A stretch of 25,369 bases of DNA from JAABSX01 sp964480455 (GCA_964480455.1 CAYZQI010000061.1:1-25369); one strand, 5' to 3'; numbered from the stretch's first letter, positions 14,129 to 23,293 are shown. Notes: a model not told the origin generated them from the letters alone. Numbers and translations: made by a program.

Positions 14129-17100
14129 TTACTGCCCAAGCAGAATAAAAGCTCCCCAGTAATACGGGTTGGGATAGAGAAGCCTTGTTTGGGTGCGTGC
14201 TGCCCTCAGTGCCTCAGTAGAATTTTGTGTTTTGAGGAGATTCTCATAGAAAAAAGTCATAAATTGTTGCGTAGCACGGTCATCAACCTCCCAAAGACTC
14301 ATCAACAGTTGTCTTGCCCCTGCCACCTGAAAAGCCCGCTGTAAGCCATATACACCTTCCCCTCCTTCTACTTTGCCTAACCCTGTTTGGCAGGCAGAAA
14401 GCACCACAAGAGCAGTTTCGTAAAGTGTCAATTGGCTCACCTCTAGGGCAGTTAATTTTCCATCTTCTTGTGCTGCAAGCACAGAGGGGGTATTGATACC
14501 AGCCCACACTAAGCCAGATTGTAGTAAGGGGTCAAGCCAAGTTTCTGTGCTGTTGTGTGTATTGACTGGGGTATAAGCTTGTTCTTCAAAGTAGCCGTGG
14601 GTAGCCAAGTGCAAGATAGCAGGTGCTGGGCTTTCTTTGAGTGTTTGTTCGCGTGCTTCTTTTCCTAAAAATAAATCTACCTTCCACTTTTTTTCTTTGA
14701 GCAATGCAGCTATTTGGGTTACTTCTAGCTCTGTGAAGGGTAAATCTTTGAAATAGTAGCTGGGTGAGGAGGCATCAAGGCTGTAGCTTGGTCTTCCCCA
14801 AAGGCTTACGTGTGCTTTTTTAAATTTTAGAGGGCGTTGGTCAATCAAATCTTGTAGATTGGTAAACTGTACAAAGGTCATTTTCTCATCAAGGTAAAGA
14901 CCTTCTTGGGGGTCATAGAGTGTAGCTACATTGATTAGATGATAAATTCCATCGGCAGAAAAATATAATTTTTTGACTTGTGCTTGGTCTAGTATTGTTT
15001 GGATTTTATGCCAGTACCGCTCGTAAGAGTGCATATCTTTTTCTTGAAACCTGATACTATTTTTATAAGCTGCCCAATAATTGGTTTCTAGTGCTTCTCC
15101 TTCTGTAAATAGCACAGGAATAGGTGCATCATTTTGGGGCAGAATAATGATTGCTAGGTAGCCCAGTGTTTGGTCTTGCTGCGGAAGTCTTATCATTTCT
15201 AGGGCAGCTTCATCTGTTTTAAGTTTCTTTTGAATGTTTTTCCACTCACTTGTGGTGGGTATAAAAAGTGGAGCAAAATCTTGGGCTTGAATGACGAGTT
15301 CTTTTTCTAAGTTTTTAGTAGCTTTTTGGAGGCTATCTATCTTGCGCTGTAATGCAGAAGTTGGCTTTTTTTGGAAGTGATGTGCAAGCCATTCACGATT
15401 TGCTTGCCACTGTGCATAGAGGGTTTGTGTTGCAGGAGGAGCCTGCCTTACCAAATCGCTTTGCGTTTTGCGTGTGTGGTTGAGCAGTAATCCTTTGGTG
15501 TGTAGCCTTAGGTTGAGCAACTCTTTCAGGAGTAAGTGAAGGGCTATGCTTTTAAAATTTTGTGGTTGCGCTATTACACTTACTGTGAATGAGAGAAAAT
15601 TTTTGATGAGTGTTTGGTTTGCTTCCCAAAATTGTTTTTTTTCTTGTTCGCTCAGCACACCTATATTCTGATTGATGTAAGTACGTAATTGGGCAAGAGC
15701 AATCTGATAATAATCAAATGCCAACTGAGGCATATTGTTTTTTTCGTACAAGGTTGCAAGATTGTTGAGGGCTTGAATATAAAAAAGATGGTCTTTTCCT
15801 AATTTTTCTTGGATTAGCTCGAGGCTTTGCTGATAGAGCGTTTCGGCTTGAGCAAAATCTTGTTGTTGCTCTGCCACAAGGGCAAGATGATTTTTAGAAA
15901 TTGCAATAGAAGGGTGTGTTGTGCCTAAGGTACTGAGCCTATTTTGATAGGCAAGTTCAAAAAGTCTTTTGGCTTCTTCAAAATTTCCCTTTTGGCGGTA
16001 GAGATGTCCGAGTTGGTCTTGCGCTGCTGCTATGTCGGGGTGTTGTGAGCCCAGTCGTTGCTTGCGCATTTCAATCATACTGATAAGCAGTGCTTCTGCC
16101 TCTGTGCTACGCCCTACTTTCTGATAGGCACTCGCCAATTCATTGCTGAGGTCATTGAGTAGTATTTCTTCATTTTGATTTGCCAAAGTTTCCAATTGCT
16201 GAATGGCACTTGGGTAACGTCCTGTTTGGAGATAGAGCAGAGCCACCTGCCTTTGTGCCTCTTGGTATAGGGGTGTGTTTTTCCTTTGTGTGGCTAAGGC
16301 ATCAAGTAGCTTGATGTATTGAAGTTCTGCCTGTGCGAACTGTCCCTTTTGCCTTGTGAGGTTTGCTTGCGAGAGTTCAATTTCAAGGAGTAAATCCCTG
16401 CTCTGCGTGTGCTGATTTTCTGCATACCCTGCCGCCTCTTTGAGTGATGCTTCGGCTTCTTCTAGCTTGCCTAAGCTTCTCTGAAGATTAGCTACATTGT
16501 ATAAAGTAAGCATTTTGAGATAAGCCGTGGTGGCGGTTTGTGTAGTGCAGAGTTGCATGGCTTTTTCTAGTAGTTGGCTTGCCTCTTCATAGAATCCTTG
16601 ATTTTTGTAGAGATTGCTCAGGTTGTTGAAAGTAGTGATGAGTTGTGCTAGTGCTGCTGGCTGGCTAGGGTCTAGCAATTTGGTGATTTGAGTATATTCT
16701 ACTTGTGCTGCTGTATGCTGTCCGTTCAGATAATACAGGATAGCTAATTGGCTTCTTAGATTTACCTCGGCATCAGCCACATCATTTTCAAGAACTTTTT
16801 CCAGTAGCGAGATTGCTTTTGCATATTGATTGAACTGCTGATAAATCTGAGCCTCTTCTTGCACAGCTTCATAGTATTCTTTGGGTAAGTCATTGGCATT
16901 GCGTTGCCAGGTACTACGTGCCTCTTGATAAAAGCTGCAAGCCTCTTCAGTGCGCTGAGTGGCTCTAGCCAAACGCCCAAGTTGCAAGCAGACAGCAGTT
17001 TTGAGCATAGGCGAGGCAAGTGGTTGCATATAAATTGTTTCGTAAGTAATTCTTGCTTCCTCAAATTGCTCATTTTTGTAGTAGGTAGTAGCTAAATTAT

Positions 17101-18292
17101 ACTTGAGCCAAGCAGTATTTTCAGTGGTGGCATGATTTGTAGTTAATTCTTTCCATATTTTTTCTGATTGGAAGTAGTTTTTTTGAGTATCTTCCCAAAT
17201 AGCCCACTCATAATAAACATTTACTAGCCTAGAAGTATCTTTAAGGTTGGCAGTTTGGTAGGCTTGTATAGATTGCTGAAAAGCTTGACTGACCAACGTA
17301 TTTTTTGTTTCTTTTTGTGCGTACAAGGCTTGCAAGTGCCAATACCTGCCCAGCAACGCTAGAGGCAGTGAAGTATAATTTTTTTCAACAAACTTCAAGA
17401 GGTAGCTTACCCTTTGGAGGTTTTCTTGGGCTAAGTAAGCATAACTCCCCTCCAGCAAGAGTGCATACCAGTCAGGGGCTTTTTGCCAAAGCACCTCAGA
17501 AATAGCCTCAAAAGTAGTGATAGTTTGCTGATACATTTTCAACTGATTGTAGAGCAATAATTTTTGATGAAGTGTTTGCAAATAGTAGGGGTGCGTTTGT
17601 CCATACCATTGGTGCAGTAGGGGCAGTATTTCTCCGTAATAACCCAATACTTTATTATATCGCCCTAAGCTATTTGAAAGCTGTATTTTTTTCTCAAGAT
17701 AGACAATTTGCAAGGCAGTATCGGCAGGGTTAATTTGTGAGAGATAATGATGAGATATCTCAAACAAACTATCTGCCACCACAAAATTTTTCTGATGGTA
17801 GTGCAAAGTGCCCAAATTACTGTAAGCATTAAACAATACTTGCAAAGGCAGGGGATTTTCCACAGAATTTGCCTGAAAGATGAGTTTATAGGTCTGCTTG
17901 GCAGCCGCATAATCTCCCAGCACAAAATGTATATTGGCAAGTTTATGAATACTTTTAAGGTATTCGGGGTGTTGGGCAGGGAGTTGATTTGCCCTGATGG
18001 CAAGCACCTGCTCATAGAGAGGGCGAGCGAGCATAGGTTGTTGTGTTTGCTCATAAAAGCCAGCCAAACTATTCAGAAAATTACTTAAATTCAGTGAGTT
18101 TTCTCCCAGACTTTGCTTTGCCTGTGGAAGAATACGCTCAGAAAGCGTGATGGCGTTTTGATAGTTTTGGAGGCGAGCTTCTTGCACTATTTGCGCATAA
18201 GCTTCTTCAAAGCTTTGTGCAAAGGTATTGGTAGGCAATGCCATACTTACCAAAAATAAGCATAGCAGTTTTTCTGCGAATTTGAGATGCAT
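14129..18292 (-). CDS. Exported TPR-CHAT protein (caspase-like protease domain)
   Basis: 1387 residues. The N terminus is a signal peptide (MHLKFAEKLLCLFLVSMALP...TFAQ, cut near 26). Residues about 30-900 are a long series of tetratricopeptide repeats; many units match Y-x-x-A-x-x-x-Y or LG-x-x-HP-x-x-A patterns, including several kinesin-light-chain-like units near 710-880 (GSQHPDIAAAQDQLGHLYRQKGNFEEAKRLFELA). A coiled linker (about 900-1040) leads to the C-terminal CHAT domain (about 1090-1387). The clan CD dyad is intact: His1232 in ILHLATHGYF and Cys1301 in VVLSACQTG, followed by EGVYGLQRAF, LLMSLWEVDD and the end YYWGAFILLGQ. CHAT domains are separase/caspase relatives that cut proteins when the TPR part senses a partner. 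Export makes this different from the cytoplasmic CRISPR-linked TPR-CHAT. Substrate and trigger are unknown. It is monocistronic. Confidence 0.9.
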   Translation of the reverse strand: MHLKFAEKLLCLFLVSMALPTNTFAQSFEEAYAQIVQEARLQNYQNAITLSERILPQAKQSLGENSLNLSNFLNSLAGFYEQTQQPMLARPLYEQVLAIRANQLPAQHPEYLKSIHKLANIHFVLGDYAAAKQTYKLIFQANSVENPLPLQVLFNAYSNLGTLHYHQKNFVVADSLFEISHHYLSQINPADTALQIVYLEKKIQLSNSLGRYNKVLGYYGEILPLLHQWYGQTHPYYLQTLHQKLLLYNQLKMYQQTITTFEAISEVLWQKAPDWYALLLEGSYAYLAQENLQRVSYLLKFVEKNYTSLPLALLGRYWHLQALYAQKETKNTLVSQAFQQSIQAYQTANLKDTSRLVNVYYEWAIWEDTQKNYFQSEKIWKELTTNHATTENTAWLKYNLATTYYKNEQFEEARITYETIYMQPLASPMLKTAVCLQLGRLARATQRTEEACSFYQEARSTWQRNANDLPKEYYEAVQEEAQIYQQFNQYAKAISLLEKVLENDVADAEVNLRSQLAILYYLNGQHTAAQVEYTQITKLLDPSQPAALAQLITTFNNLSNLYKNQGFYEEASQLLEKAMQLCTTQTATTAYLKMLTLYNVANLQRSLGKLEEAEASLKEAAGYAENQHTQSRDLLLEIELSQANLTRQKGQFAQAELQYIKLLDALATQRKNTPLYQEAQRQVALLYLQTGRYPSAIQQLETLANQNEEILLNDLSNELASAYQKVGRSTEAEALLISMIEMRKQRLGSQHPDIAAAQDQLGHLYRQKGNFEEAKRLFELAYQNRLSTLGTTHPSIAISKNHLALVAEQQQDFAQAETLYQQSLELIQEKLGKDHLFYIQALNNLATLYEKNNMPQLAFDYYQIALAQLRTYINQNIGVLSEQEKKQFWEANQTLIKNFLSFTVSVIAQPQNFKSIALHLLLKELLNLRLHTKGLLLNHTRKTQSDLVRQAPPATQTLYAQWQANREWLAHHFQKKPTSALQRKIDSLQKATKNLEKELVIQAQDFAPLFIPTTSEWKNIQKKLKTDEAALEMIRLPQQDQTLGYLAIIILPQNDAPIPVLFTEGEALETNYWAAYKNSIRFQEKDMHSYERYWHKIQTILDQAQVKKLYFSADGIYHLINVATLYDPQEGLYLDEKMTFVQFTNLQDLIDQRPLKFKKAHVSLWGRPSYSLDASSPSYYFKDLPFTELEVTQIAALLKEKKWKVDLFLGKEAREQTLKESPAPAILHLATHGYFEEQAYTPVNTHNSTETWLDPLLQSGLVWAGINTPSVLAAQEDGKLTALEVSQLTLYETALVVLSACQTGLGKVEGGEGVYGLQRAFQVAGARQLLMSLWEVDDRATQQFMTFFYENLLKTQNSTEALRAARTQTRLLYPNPYYWGAFILLGQ

Positions 18293-18609
18293 GGCTTGGT
18301 GTTATTTACTTTTTAAAAAAAAGAAGAATGAGTTTTTTTAGTAAAATTTGACGTACTGAGTTCAATACTATTTTTCATCAAATTATTAGTTTTAACATAG
18401 CAAGTTCTAAGCCATCTCTTTTTTTGGATAAAAGCCTGAAATTATTTTTAAATCAACTCATTGATAATCAGTATTTTAAGATAAAAATAAAAAAAACTTC
18501 ATTTTTTCTTAACATTTGTAGTTACTTTTTGGCTGTGGCAAGTATATAGGGTAGAAAACAAGAAAAATTTATTCAAACACACCTGTTTAACACTTTATTA
18601 TTTTAGCAG
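18293..18609. other. Gene-free AT-rich region upstream of the TPR-CHAT gene
   Basis: No gene is seen. It should hold the minus-strand promoter of the TPR-CHAT gene; a near match to the -7 box lies around 18379-18388 on the minus strand (TAATAATTTG), but no exact TAnnTTTG with a partner was found. Confidence 0.4.
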
Positions 18610-18638
18610 AAAATCCCACTCAATTTGAGTGGGATTTT
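18610..18638. terminator. Terminator after the accC-TPR unit
   Basis: AAAATCCCACTC and GAGTGGGATTTT pair around a short AATTT loop, with a long T-run on the plus strand and TTTT on the minus strand. It lies two bases beyond the stop of the minus-strand TPR gene and serves as its terminator. Confidence 0.85.
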
Positions 18639-18640
18639 TT

Positions 18641-19165
18641 TTAGAGTTCTCCGTGGTCTTGTTCCAAATTACGTTTCTTTTTACAACGCAGTATAGAAGA
18701 CTCAAAACGCTCTATGTCATCATTGGCAAGCGAAAGTTGAATGCTCTTCTTGTAAGCCTCAATTGCTTGCCCGTAGCGTCCTTGTAGTTCATACATAATT
18801 CCTTTTTCGTTCCAGATTTTAGACTTATTAATACCAGGCACACCAAGTGAATGCTCTAGATGCTCCTCGAGCTCGTCATAACGCTCTAAGGTAGAAAGCA
18901 AAATGGCATAGTTTAGATAGACAGGAGTATATTCGGGGGCATATTTAAGTGCTAAGCGGTAGCACTCTTCAGCTTTTTGATAGTCTTTTTCTTTGGTTTC
19001 ATAAATCCAGCCCAAGTGATTATACGCCTTACCAAACTGTGCATCTTGCCTGATGATGTGCGTGAGAGTATCAATTGCCTCTCCAATGAGTCCATCTTTG
19101 ATTTCGTTGTCGGCACGATAAAAGAGTTTATTCAGTTCGCCGAGTGGGTCATTATAATTTTCCAT
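18641..19165 (-). CDS. Small tetratricopeptide repeat protein
   Basis: 174 residues, no signal peptide, so probably cytoplasmic. It contains about four TPR units: about 11-44, 45-79 (KAYNHLGWIYETKEKDYQKA... YRLALKYAPEY), 80-114 (TPVYLNYAILLSTLERYDEL), and 116-150 (IWNEKGIMYELQGRYGQAIE... YKKSIQL). The C-terminal tail is charged. TPR units make protein-protein contacts, and the partner is unknown. The gene starts 35 bp after the accC stop on the same strand and is followed at once by a terminator, so it is probably the last gene of an accC-TPR operon. A role in carboxylase assembly is possible, but nothing in the sequence shows it. Confidence 0.85.
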   Translation of the reverse strand: MENYNDPLGELNKLFYRADNEIKDGLIGEAIDTLTHIIRQDAQFGKAYNHLGWIYETKEKDYQKAEECYRLALKYAPEYTPVYLNYAILLSTLERYDELEEHLEHSLGVPGINKSKIWNEKGIMYELQGRYGQAIEAYKKSIQLSLANDDIERFESSILRCKKKRNLEQDHGEL

Positions 19166-19200
19166 AAATAATTTTTGGTTTTGGTTATGTATTTTTTATA

Positions 19201-20704
19201 TTAAATACGGTTCTTCTTCCATAAACTCACCTTGCTGCCTAGATGCATTGTTGAGGTATTCACTGCATTTATTTTTTTGTTTTCCAGAAGGTGGCTCACC
19301 AGTAGCGCAGCTACTTCATTGGCTGTTGTAGTATTTTCAGTATTTGACAACACTTCTGAGGGTATAAAATATTTGGCTACAAAGTTTGTATCAAACTTGC
19401 CTGAGATAAATATTTCGTGATTCATCACAAAGTTACAAAATCCTAGCGTAGTTTCTATACCTGTGATTTGATATTCGGCAATAGCACGTTTCATTCTATC
19501 TATTGCCTCTGTGCGGTCTTTGCCATAAGTGATAAGTTTGGCAATCATAGGGTCATAATAAATTGGGATTTGCATACCTTCTTCAAAGCCATCATCTACC
19601 CTTACCCCTATGCCCTGTGGGCGGCGGTAGGTTTGGAGTGTGCCTATATCGGGCAAGAAATTGTTTTGAGGGTCTTCGGCATACACCCTTATTTCAACGG
19701 CATGTCCTTTTATTTTGAGGTCTTCTTGTTTGAGGTCAAGTACTTGTCCTTCGGCTATTCTAATCTGCTCTTTCACAAGGTCAATACCTGTGATTTCTTC
19801 GGTTACGGGATGTTCTACTTGCAGCCGTGTATTCATTTCTAAGAAATAGAAATTCAAGTTTTCATCTACAATAAATTCTACTGTACCCGCCCCATAGTAA
19901 TTGCAAGCCTTTGCTACATTGACCGCAGCCTCACCCATTGCTTTGCGCATTTGGAGGCTCACTACAGGCGAGGGAGCTTCTTCTACTACTTTTTGATGCC
20001 TCCGCTGAATAGAACATTCACGCTCAAAGAGGTAGAGTATATTGCCGTGCATGTCCCCCAGGACCTGTATCTCTATGTGTTTGGGAGAGGTAATATATTT
20101 TTCTATAAATACCGAACCATCTCCGAAAGAAGATACTGCTTCATTGATTGCCATGTGCATCTGCTCTTCAAAATCACTTTCTTTTTCTACAATACGCATA
20201 CCTTTTCCGCCCCCCGCCTGCACTTGCCTTGATAAGAATAGGGTAGCCAATCCCTTGGGCAGTTTGCTTGGCTGCAGCAATGTCGCTGATGGCTTCAGGT
20301 GTGCCAGGCACCATAGGAATATCGTATTTTGCTACGGCAGCCTTGGCAGCCAGTTTACTCCCCATTACAGCAATCGCCTCTGAGGAGGGGCCTATAAAAA
20401 TAATACCTGCCGCTTTGACAGCCTCTGCAAATTGGGCGTTTTCAGATAAAAATCCGTAGCCTGGATGAATGGCATCTACACCCAAACTTTTGGCAATGCT
20501 GATTATTTTATCAATTTTTAGATAAGATTGTGAGGAAGGTGGAGGTCCTACACACACTGCTTCGTCTGCATAACGTACATGCAGGGCTTCTCTATCAGCT
20601 TCACTATACACGGCTACTGTTTTGATGCCCATTTCTCGAGCAGAACGCATCACACGCAGGGCTATCTCTCCTCTGTTGGCAACTAATATCTTTTTGATTT
20701 TCAT
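19201..20704 (-). CDS. accC: Biotin carboxylase (acetyl/acyl-CoA carboxylase subunit), frameshifted
   Basis: The gene is read in two frames: 20704-20174 (first 176 codons) and an overlapping frame open from 20280 to 19201. With one base removed it is a normal chain of about 500 residues. Biotin carboxylase uses ATP and bicarbonate to carboxylate biotin on its carrier protein, the first step of malonyl-CoA (or related acyl-CoA) synthesis. N-terminal domain: KKILVANRGEIALRVMR, GVDAIHPGYGFLSEN. ATP-grasp domain: the glycine loop KASAGGGGKGMR (interrupted), then IEIQVLGD, ECSIQRRHQKVVEEAPSP and EMNTRLQVEHPVTE. C-terminal domain: the AEDPQNNFLPDIG segment, DPMIAKLITYG, then about 50 further residues. 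There is no biotin carrier domain here. The break is an extra G in a G6 run (C6 at 20210-20215 on the plus strand), so a sequencing error or a real frameshift are both possible. Confidence 0.9.
20210..20215 (-). other. Frameshift site in accC (six-base homopolymer)
   Basis: Minus-strand reading GCA GGC GGG GGG CGG AAA leaves the conserved frame. With five instead of six Gs it reads GCA GGC GGG GGC GGA AAA GGT ATG CGT, restoring the AGGGGKGMR ATP-binding loop. The upstream frame stops 36 bases further on, at 20174. Confidence 0.9.
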
Positions 20705-20875
20705 ATTTAAAGGCTCAATTAATTTGTTGTTTCTAAATTAGGCATTAAAGTAATCTCTTTAAAGGATTTATAATAATTTTTGCAACAAAAAATACAATTA
20801 TTACAACTTTATATAAGAAAAAGTCAAAAAAAACACCTTAACAATAATAATTTTATAGGTTAGTAGCCCAATTAA

Positions 20876-20907
20876 TTTGTAAAAACTTAGTTTTAAAGCT
20901 AAATTTG
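20876..20907 (+). promoter_or_regulatory. Bacteroidota-type promoter of the alpha-oxoamine synthase gene
   Basis: TTTG (20876-20879, -33 element) and TAAATTTG (20900-20907, exact TAnnTTTG -7 element) are separated by 20 bases, the expected spacing. A start site near 20913 would give a leader of about 45 nt before the GTG start at 20959. Confidence 0.65.
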
Positions 20908-20958
20908 AGATGTTTTACGTTAAAATAAGCAAAATCGTACATTAAATTATATACATAA

Positions 20959-22203
20959 GTGGATTTATTTGAAAAACTAAGAACCGCAAAGGGAGCACTC
21001 GGGCAATATTCGGAAGAGGCGCACGGGTACTATACCTTCCCTAAACTCAAAGGTGAGCTTGCTGCTCATATGGAGTTTAATGGTAAAAAAGTTTTAACTT
21101 GGAGCTTAAACAACTATCTCGGGCTGGGCAATCACCCTGATATTCGTAAGGTAGATGCACAAGCAGCGGCTGACTGGGGCTTGGCTTATCCTATGGGTTC
21201 GCGCATGATGTCGGGAAATACCGACCAGCACGAGCATATAGAGACGCTGCTCTCTGATTTTGTAAAAAAAGAAGATACCATATTGCTGAACTACGGCTAC
21301 CAAGGTATTTTTTCTGTGGTAGATTCATTGCTGCACCGCAAAGATGTGGTAGTGTATGATGAACAAGCACATGCTTGTATCATAGACGGACTAAGAATGC
21401 ACCTAGGTAAGCGTTTTGTGTATAAGCACAACGATATTGAAGACTGTGAGAAGCAATTGGTACGTGCCCAAAAACTTGCTGAGAAAACTGGTGGAGGTAT
21501 CTTGGTCATTACAGAAGGTGTCTTTGGTATGTCGGGTACGGTAGGCAAATTAGCTGAGATTGTAAAACTTAAAGAAAAATTTGAGTTCAGACTTTTGGTA
21601 GATGATGCACACGGCTTTGGTACTATGGGTGCTTCGGGCGCTGGTACTGGTGAGTTTTTAGGTGTTCAAGACCAAATAGACGTTTATTTTTCTACTTTCG
21701 CCAAATCAATGGCAAGTATTGGTGCTTTTGTATCTTCTACTAAAGAAGTATGCGACTATCTGCGCTACAACCTTCGCTCTCAGATTTATGCCAAATCAGT
21801 GCCTATGCCCATAGTGATTGGGGCTATCAAACGCCTCGAGATGCTCAGAGATGAACCCGAACACCGTCAAAAGCTGTGGGCAGTAGTGAAAGCACTCCAG
21901 AACGGACTCAAAGAAAGAGGTTTCAATATTGGCAATACACAATCACCCGTAACCCCTGTATTTTTATCTGCAACTATCGGCGAAACCTCGCAGCTTGTGG
22001 TAGATTTAAGAGAAAATTTACATATATTCTGTTCTGTGGTGATCTACCCCGTAGTACCCAAAGACGTGATTATGCTGCGGCTTATCCCTACGGCAATGCA
22101 CACATTAGAAGACGTGGAGGTAACTTTGAAGGCGTTTGAGCAAGTAGCATACAAGCTCCAAAATAAGCTCTATGCCCAAGAGATTTATGACATCCACGCA
22201 TAA
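20959..22203 (+). CDS. PLP-dependent alpha-oxoamine synthase (serine palmitoyltransferase / cysteate acyltransferase-like)
   Basis: 414 residues, starting with GTG; no in-frame ATG lies just upstream. Fold type I aminotransferase family, alpha-oxoamine synthase branch, which joins an amino acid to an acyl-CoA/ACP with loss of CO2. Active-site residues: His138 (DEQAHAC) stacking on PLP, Asp215 and His218 in LLVDDAHGFGTMG, and Lys249 in STFAKSMASIGAF. The 31-residue spacing between His218 and Lys249 equals that in bacterial serine palmitoyltransferase. Related products would be 2-amino-3-ketobutyrate or 8-amino-7-oxononanoate, but the long N terminus (GQYSEEAHGYYTFPKLKGE) and the lone setting in a Cytophagales-like genome favour a lipid role: sphingolipid (serine) or sulfonolipid/capnine (cysteate). 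Sequence alone does not settle the amino acid used. The Hc1-like gene follows 71 bp later. Confidence 0.82.
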   Translation: MDLFEKLRTAKGALGQYSEEAHGYYTFPKLKGELAAHMEFNGKKVLTWSLNNYLGLGNHPDIRKVDAQAAADWGLAYPMGSRMMSGNTDQHEHIETLLSDFVKKEDTILLNYGYQGIFSVVDSLLHRKDVVVYDEQAHACIIDGLRMHLGKRFVYKHNDIEDCEKQLVRAQKLAEKTGGGILVITEGVFGMSGTVGKLAEIVKLKEKFEFRLLVDDAHGFGTMGASGAGTGEFLGVQDQIDVYFSTFAKSMASIGAFVSSTKEVCDYLRYNLRSQIYAKSVPMPIVIGAIKRLEMLRDEPEHRQKLWAVVKALQNGLKERGFNIGNTQSPVTPVFLSATIGETSQLVVDLRENLHIFCSVVIYPVVPKDVIMLRLIPTAMHTLEDVEVTLKAFEQVAYKLQNKLYAQEIYDIHA

Positions 22204-22274
22204 ACTGTTTTTGTTTTATTTTAAATTTAATTGTTTACTCATTTCATTAACCTAGTTGATTAATTCTTAATTGT

Positions 22275-22466
22275 ATGAAAAGATTCGAAGAACTTCGTGA
22301 TTTAGTAATGTCGTTAGAAGGCGATTTTGAAAAGTTTTATGACAAAGAAAACCAAGCCGCTGGTACACGTGTACGCAAAGGTATGCAAGACCTAAAGAAC
22401 CTTGCACAAGAAATCCGCCAAGAAGTACAAAACATGAAAAATGCACGTGGTGAGGCAGAAGCCTAA
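22275..22466 (+). CDS. Small Hc1/histone H1-like protein
   Basis: 63 residues, with the pattern of the Bacteroidota proteins annotated as histone H1 (Hc1 family): MKRFEELRDLVMSLEGDFEKFYDKENQAAGTRVRKGMQDLKNLAQEIR. It should be all helical, with a central AAGTRVRKGM turn. Unlike chlamydial Hc1 it lacks the long Lys/Ala-rich DNA-binding tail and ends in an acidic GEAEA, so DNA binding is plausible by name only. It is transcribed after the alpha-oxoamine synthase, possibly from the same mRNA, and is closed by the terminator at 22489-22515. Such short proteins are usually highly expressed. Confidence 0.82.
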   Translation: MKRFEELRDLVMSLEGDFEKFYDKENQAAGTRVRKGMQDLKNLAQEIRQEVQNMKNARGEAEA

Positions 22467-22488
22467 AATTTAACAAGACATTGTCTAT

Positions 22489-22515
22489 AAGCCTCCTATT
22501 TTTGGAGGCTTTTTT
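22489..22515 (+). terminator. Rho-independent terminator after the Hc1-like gene
   Basis: AAGCCTCC (22489-22496) pairs with GGAGGCTT (22504-22511) around a TATTTTT loop and runs into TTTT. It starts 22 bp past the stop codon. Confidence 0.88.
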
Positions 22516-22677
22516 GTTGAAAACAGTTAATAGATGATTATTTTAGTAGAGAAAACTAAATAAAGTGAATAATTACTTTGCGTAAGATACTCACTACTAA
22601 TGAATTACAAATAATACTCTGGTAATTCATAACCAATCTTCTACTTAATGATATTAAACTGACAAAAACTACAAGAT

Positions 22678-23178
22678 ATGTACAAAAACACACACACTTT
22701 TATTTTTAGCACTTGTCTGATTATGGCGGTAGTCCTAACCGCTTTTGCTTTTCAGGCTAGCTGGAGTACTTTTGTCTTCAATAAGGTAGGTTTTAAATTG
22801 AAATTTCCAGAACGTCCCCTCACCATAGACGAAAACCGACAACTACTTGCCAAAGCACAATTGAATGTGAGTACCTTTCAAGTGGCAGTACACTACCAAA
22901 GAACTTTTGACCTAGGCAATGCACAAACTCTCCTCAAAGAAAGTGTAGATGGATTTATTAATCCAAGTACCGATAAGATACTCTTACAAAGAGATAACTT
23001 CAAGGTACAAAGTTACCCCGCTCGAGAAGTACGACTGAAAACAAATGATGGTTTTTTTATCCTTTTGCGCACGGTTATCACAGAAAAGCAGCTCTTTCAA
23101 TTTGTTATCACAAGTAAAGGCAAATTTGCAGAAGATACGCTCGTGAGTACATTTCTTGACTCTTTTACTCTATTGTAA
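22678..23178 (+). CDS. Exported protein of unknown function
   Basis: 166 residues. An N-terminal hydrophobic segment (about 8-25, IFSTCLIMAVVLTAFAF) is a signal peptide or a single anchor; no lipobox Cys is placed properly. The mature part looks like a compact alpha+beta domain. It begins WSTFVFNKVGFKLKFPERP, which resembles the opening of many exported proteins with a FPxxP motif (loosely PsbP/DUF-type), and ends FVITSKGKFAEDTLVSTFLDSFTLL, the usual closing helix of that group. I do not assign a function. It stands alone, between the H1-like terminator and the hairpins at 23233-23293. Confidence 0.6.
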   Translation: MYKNTHTFIFSTCLIMAVVLTAFAFQASWSTFVFNKVGFKLKFPERPLTIDENRQLLAKAQLNVSTFQVAVHYQRTFDLGNAQTLLKESVDGFINPSTDKILLQRDNFKVQSYPAREVRLKTNDGFFILLRTVITEKQLFQFVITSKGKFAEDTLVSTFLDSFTLL

Positions 23179-23232
23179 AAAGTGCCGACGGATAAAAGTA
23201 ACCCCCTTTTTCTTGGCTTGAAACCCTTTGTT

Positions 23233-23293
23233 CACTTTGCAAGCTCAGGGTCTTGCAAAAGTGAGGCATCAAACAATTGATAATTGTATGCCT
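23233..23293. repeat. Two adjacent hairpins
   Basis: Hairpin 1: CACTTTGCAAG (23233-23243) pairs with CTTGCAAAAGTG (23252-23263), with one A bulge. Hairpin 2 starts at the next base: AGGCAT + ACAATT (23264-23278, CAA bulge) pairs with AATTGT + ATGCCT (23282-23293). They lie 55 bp after the stop of the exported-protein gene. There is no good T-run, so they are not clear terminators. Confidence 0.6.

Noticed and set aside
16762..17073. 103-codon minus-strand ORF inside the TPR-CHAT gene
   Set aside because: It is a shadow frame of a long, well-supported gene on the same strand.
14129..18292. Relation to a CRISPR TPR-CHAT (Craspase) system
   Set aside because: There is no CRISPR array or gRAMP/Cas7-11 gene in the window, and the protein has a signal peptide.
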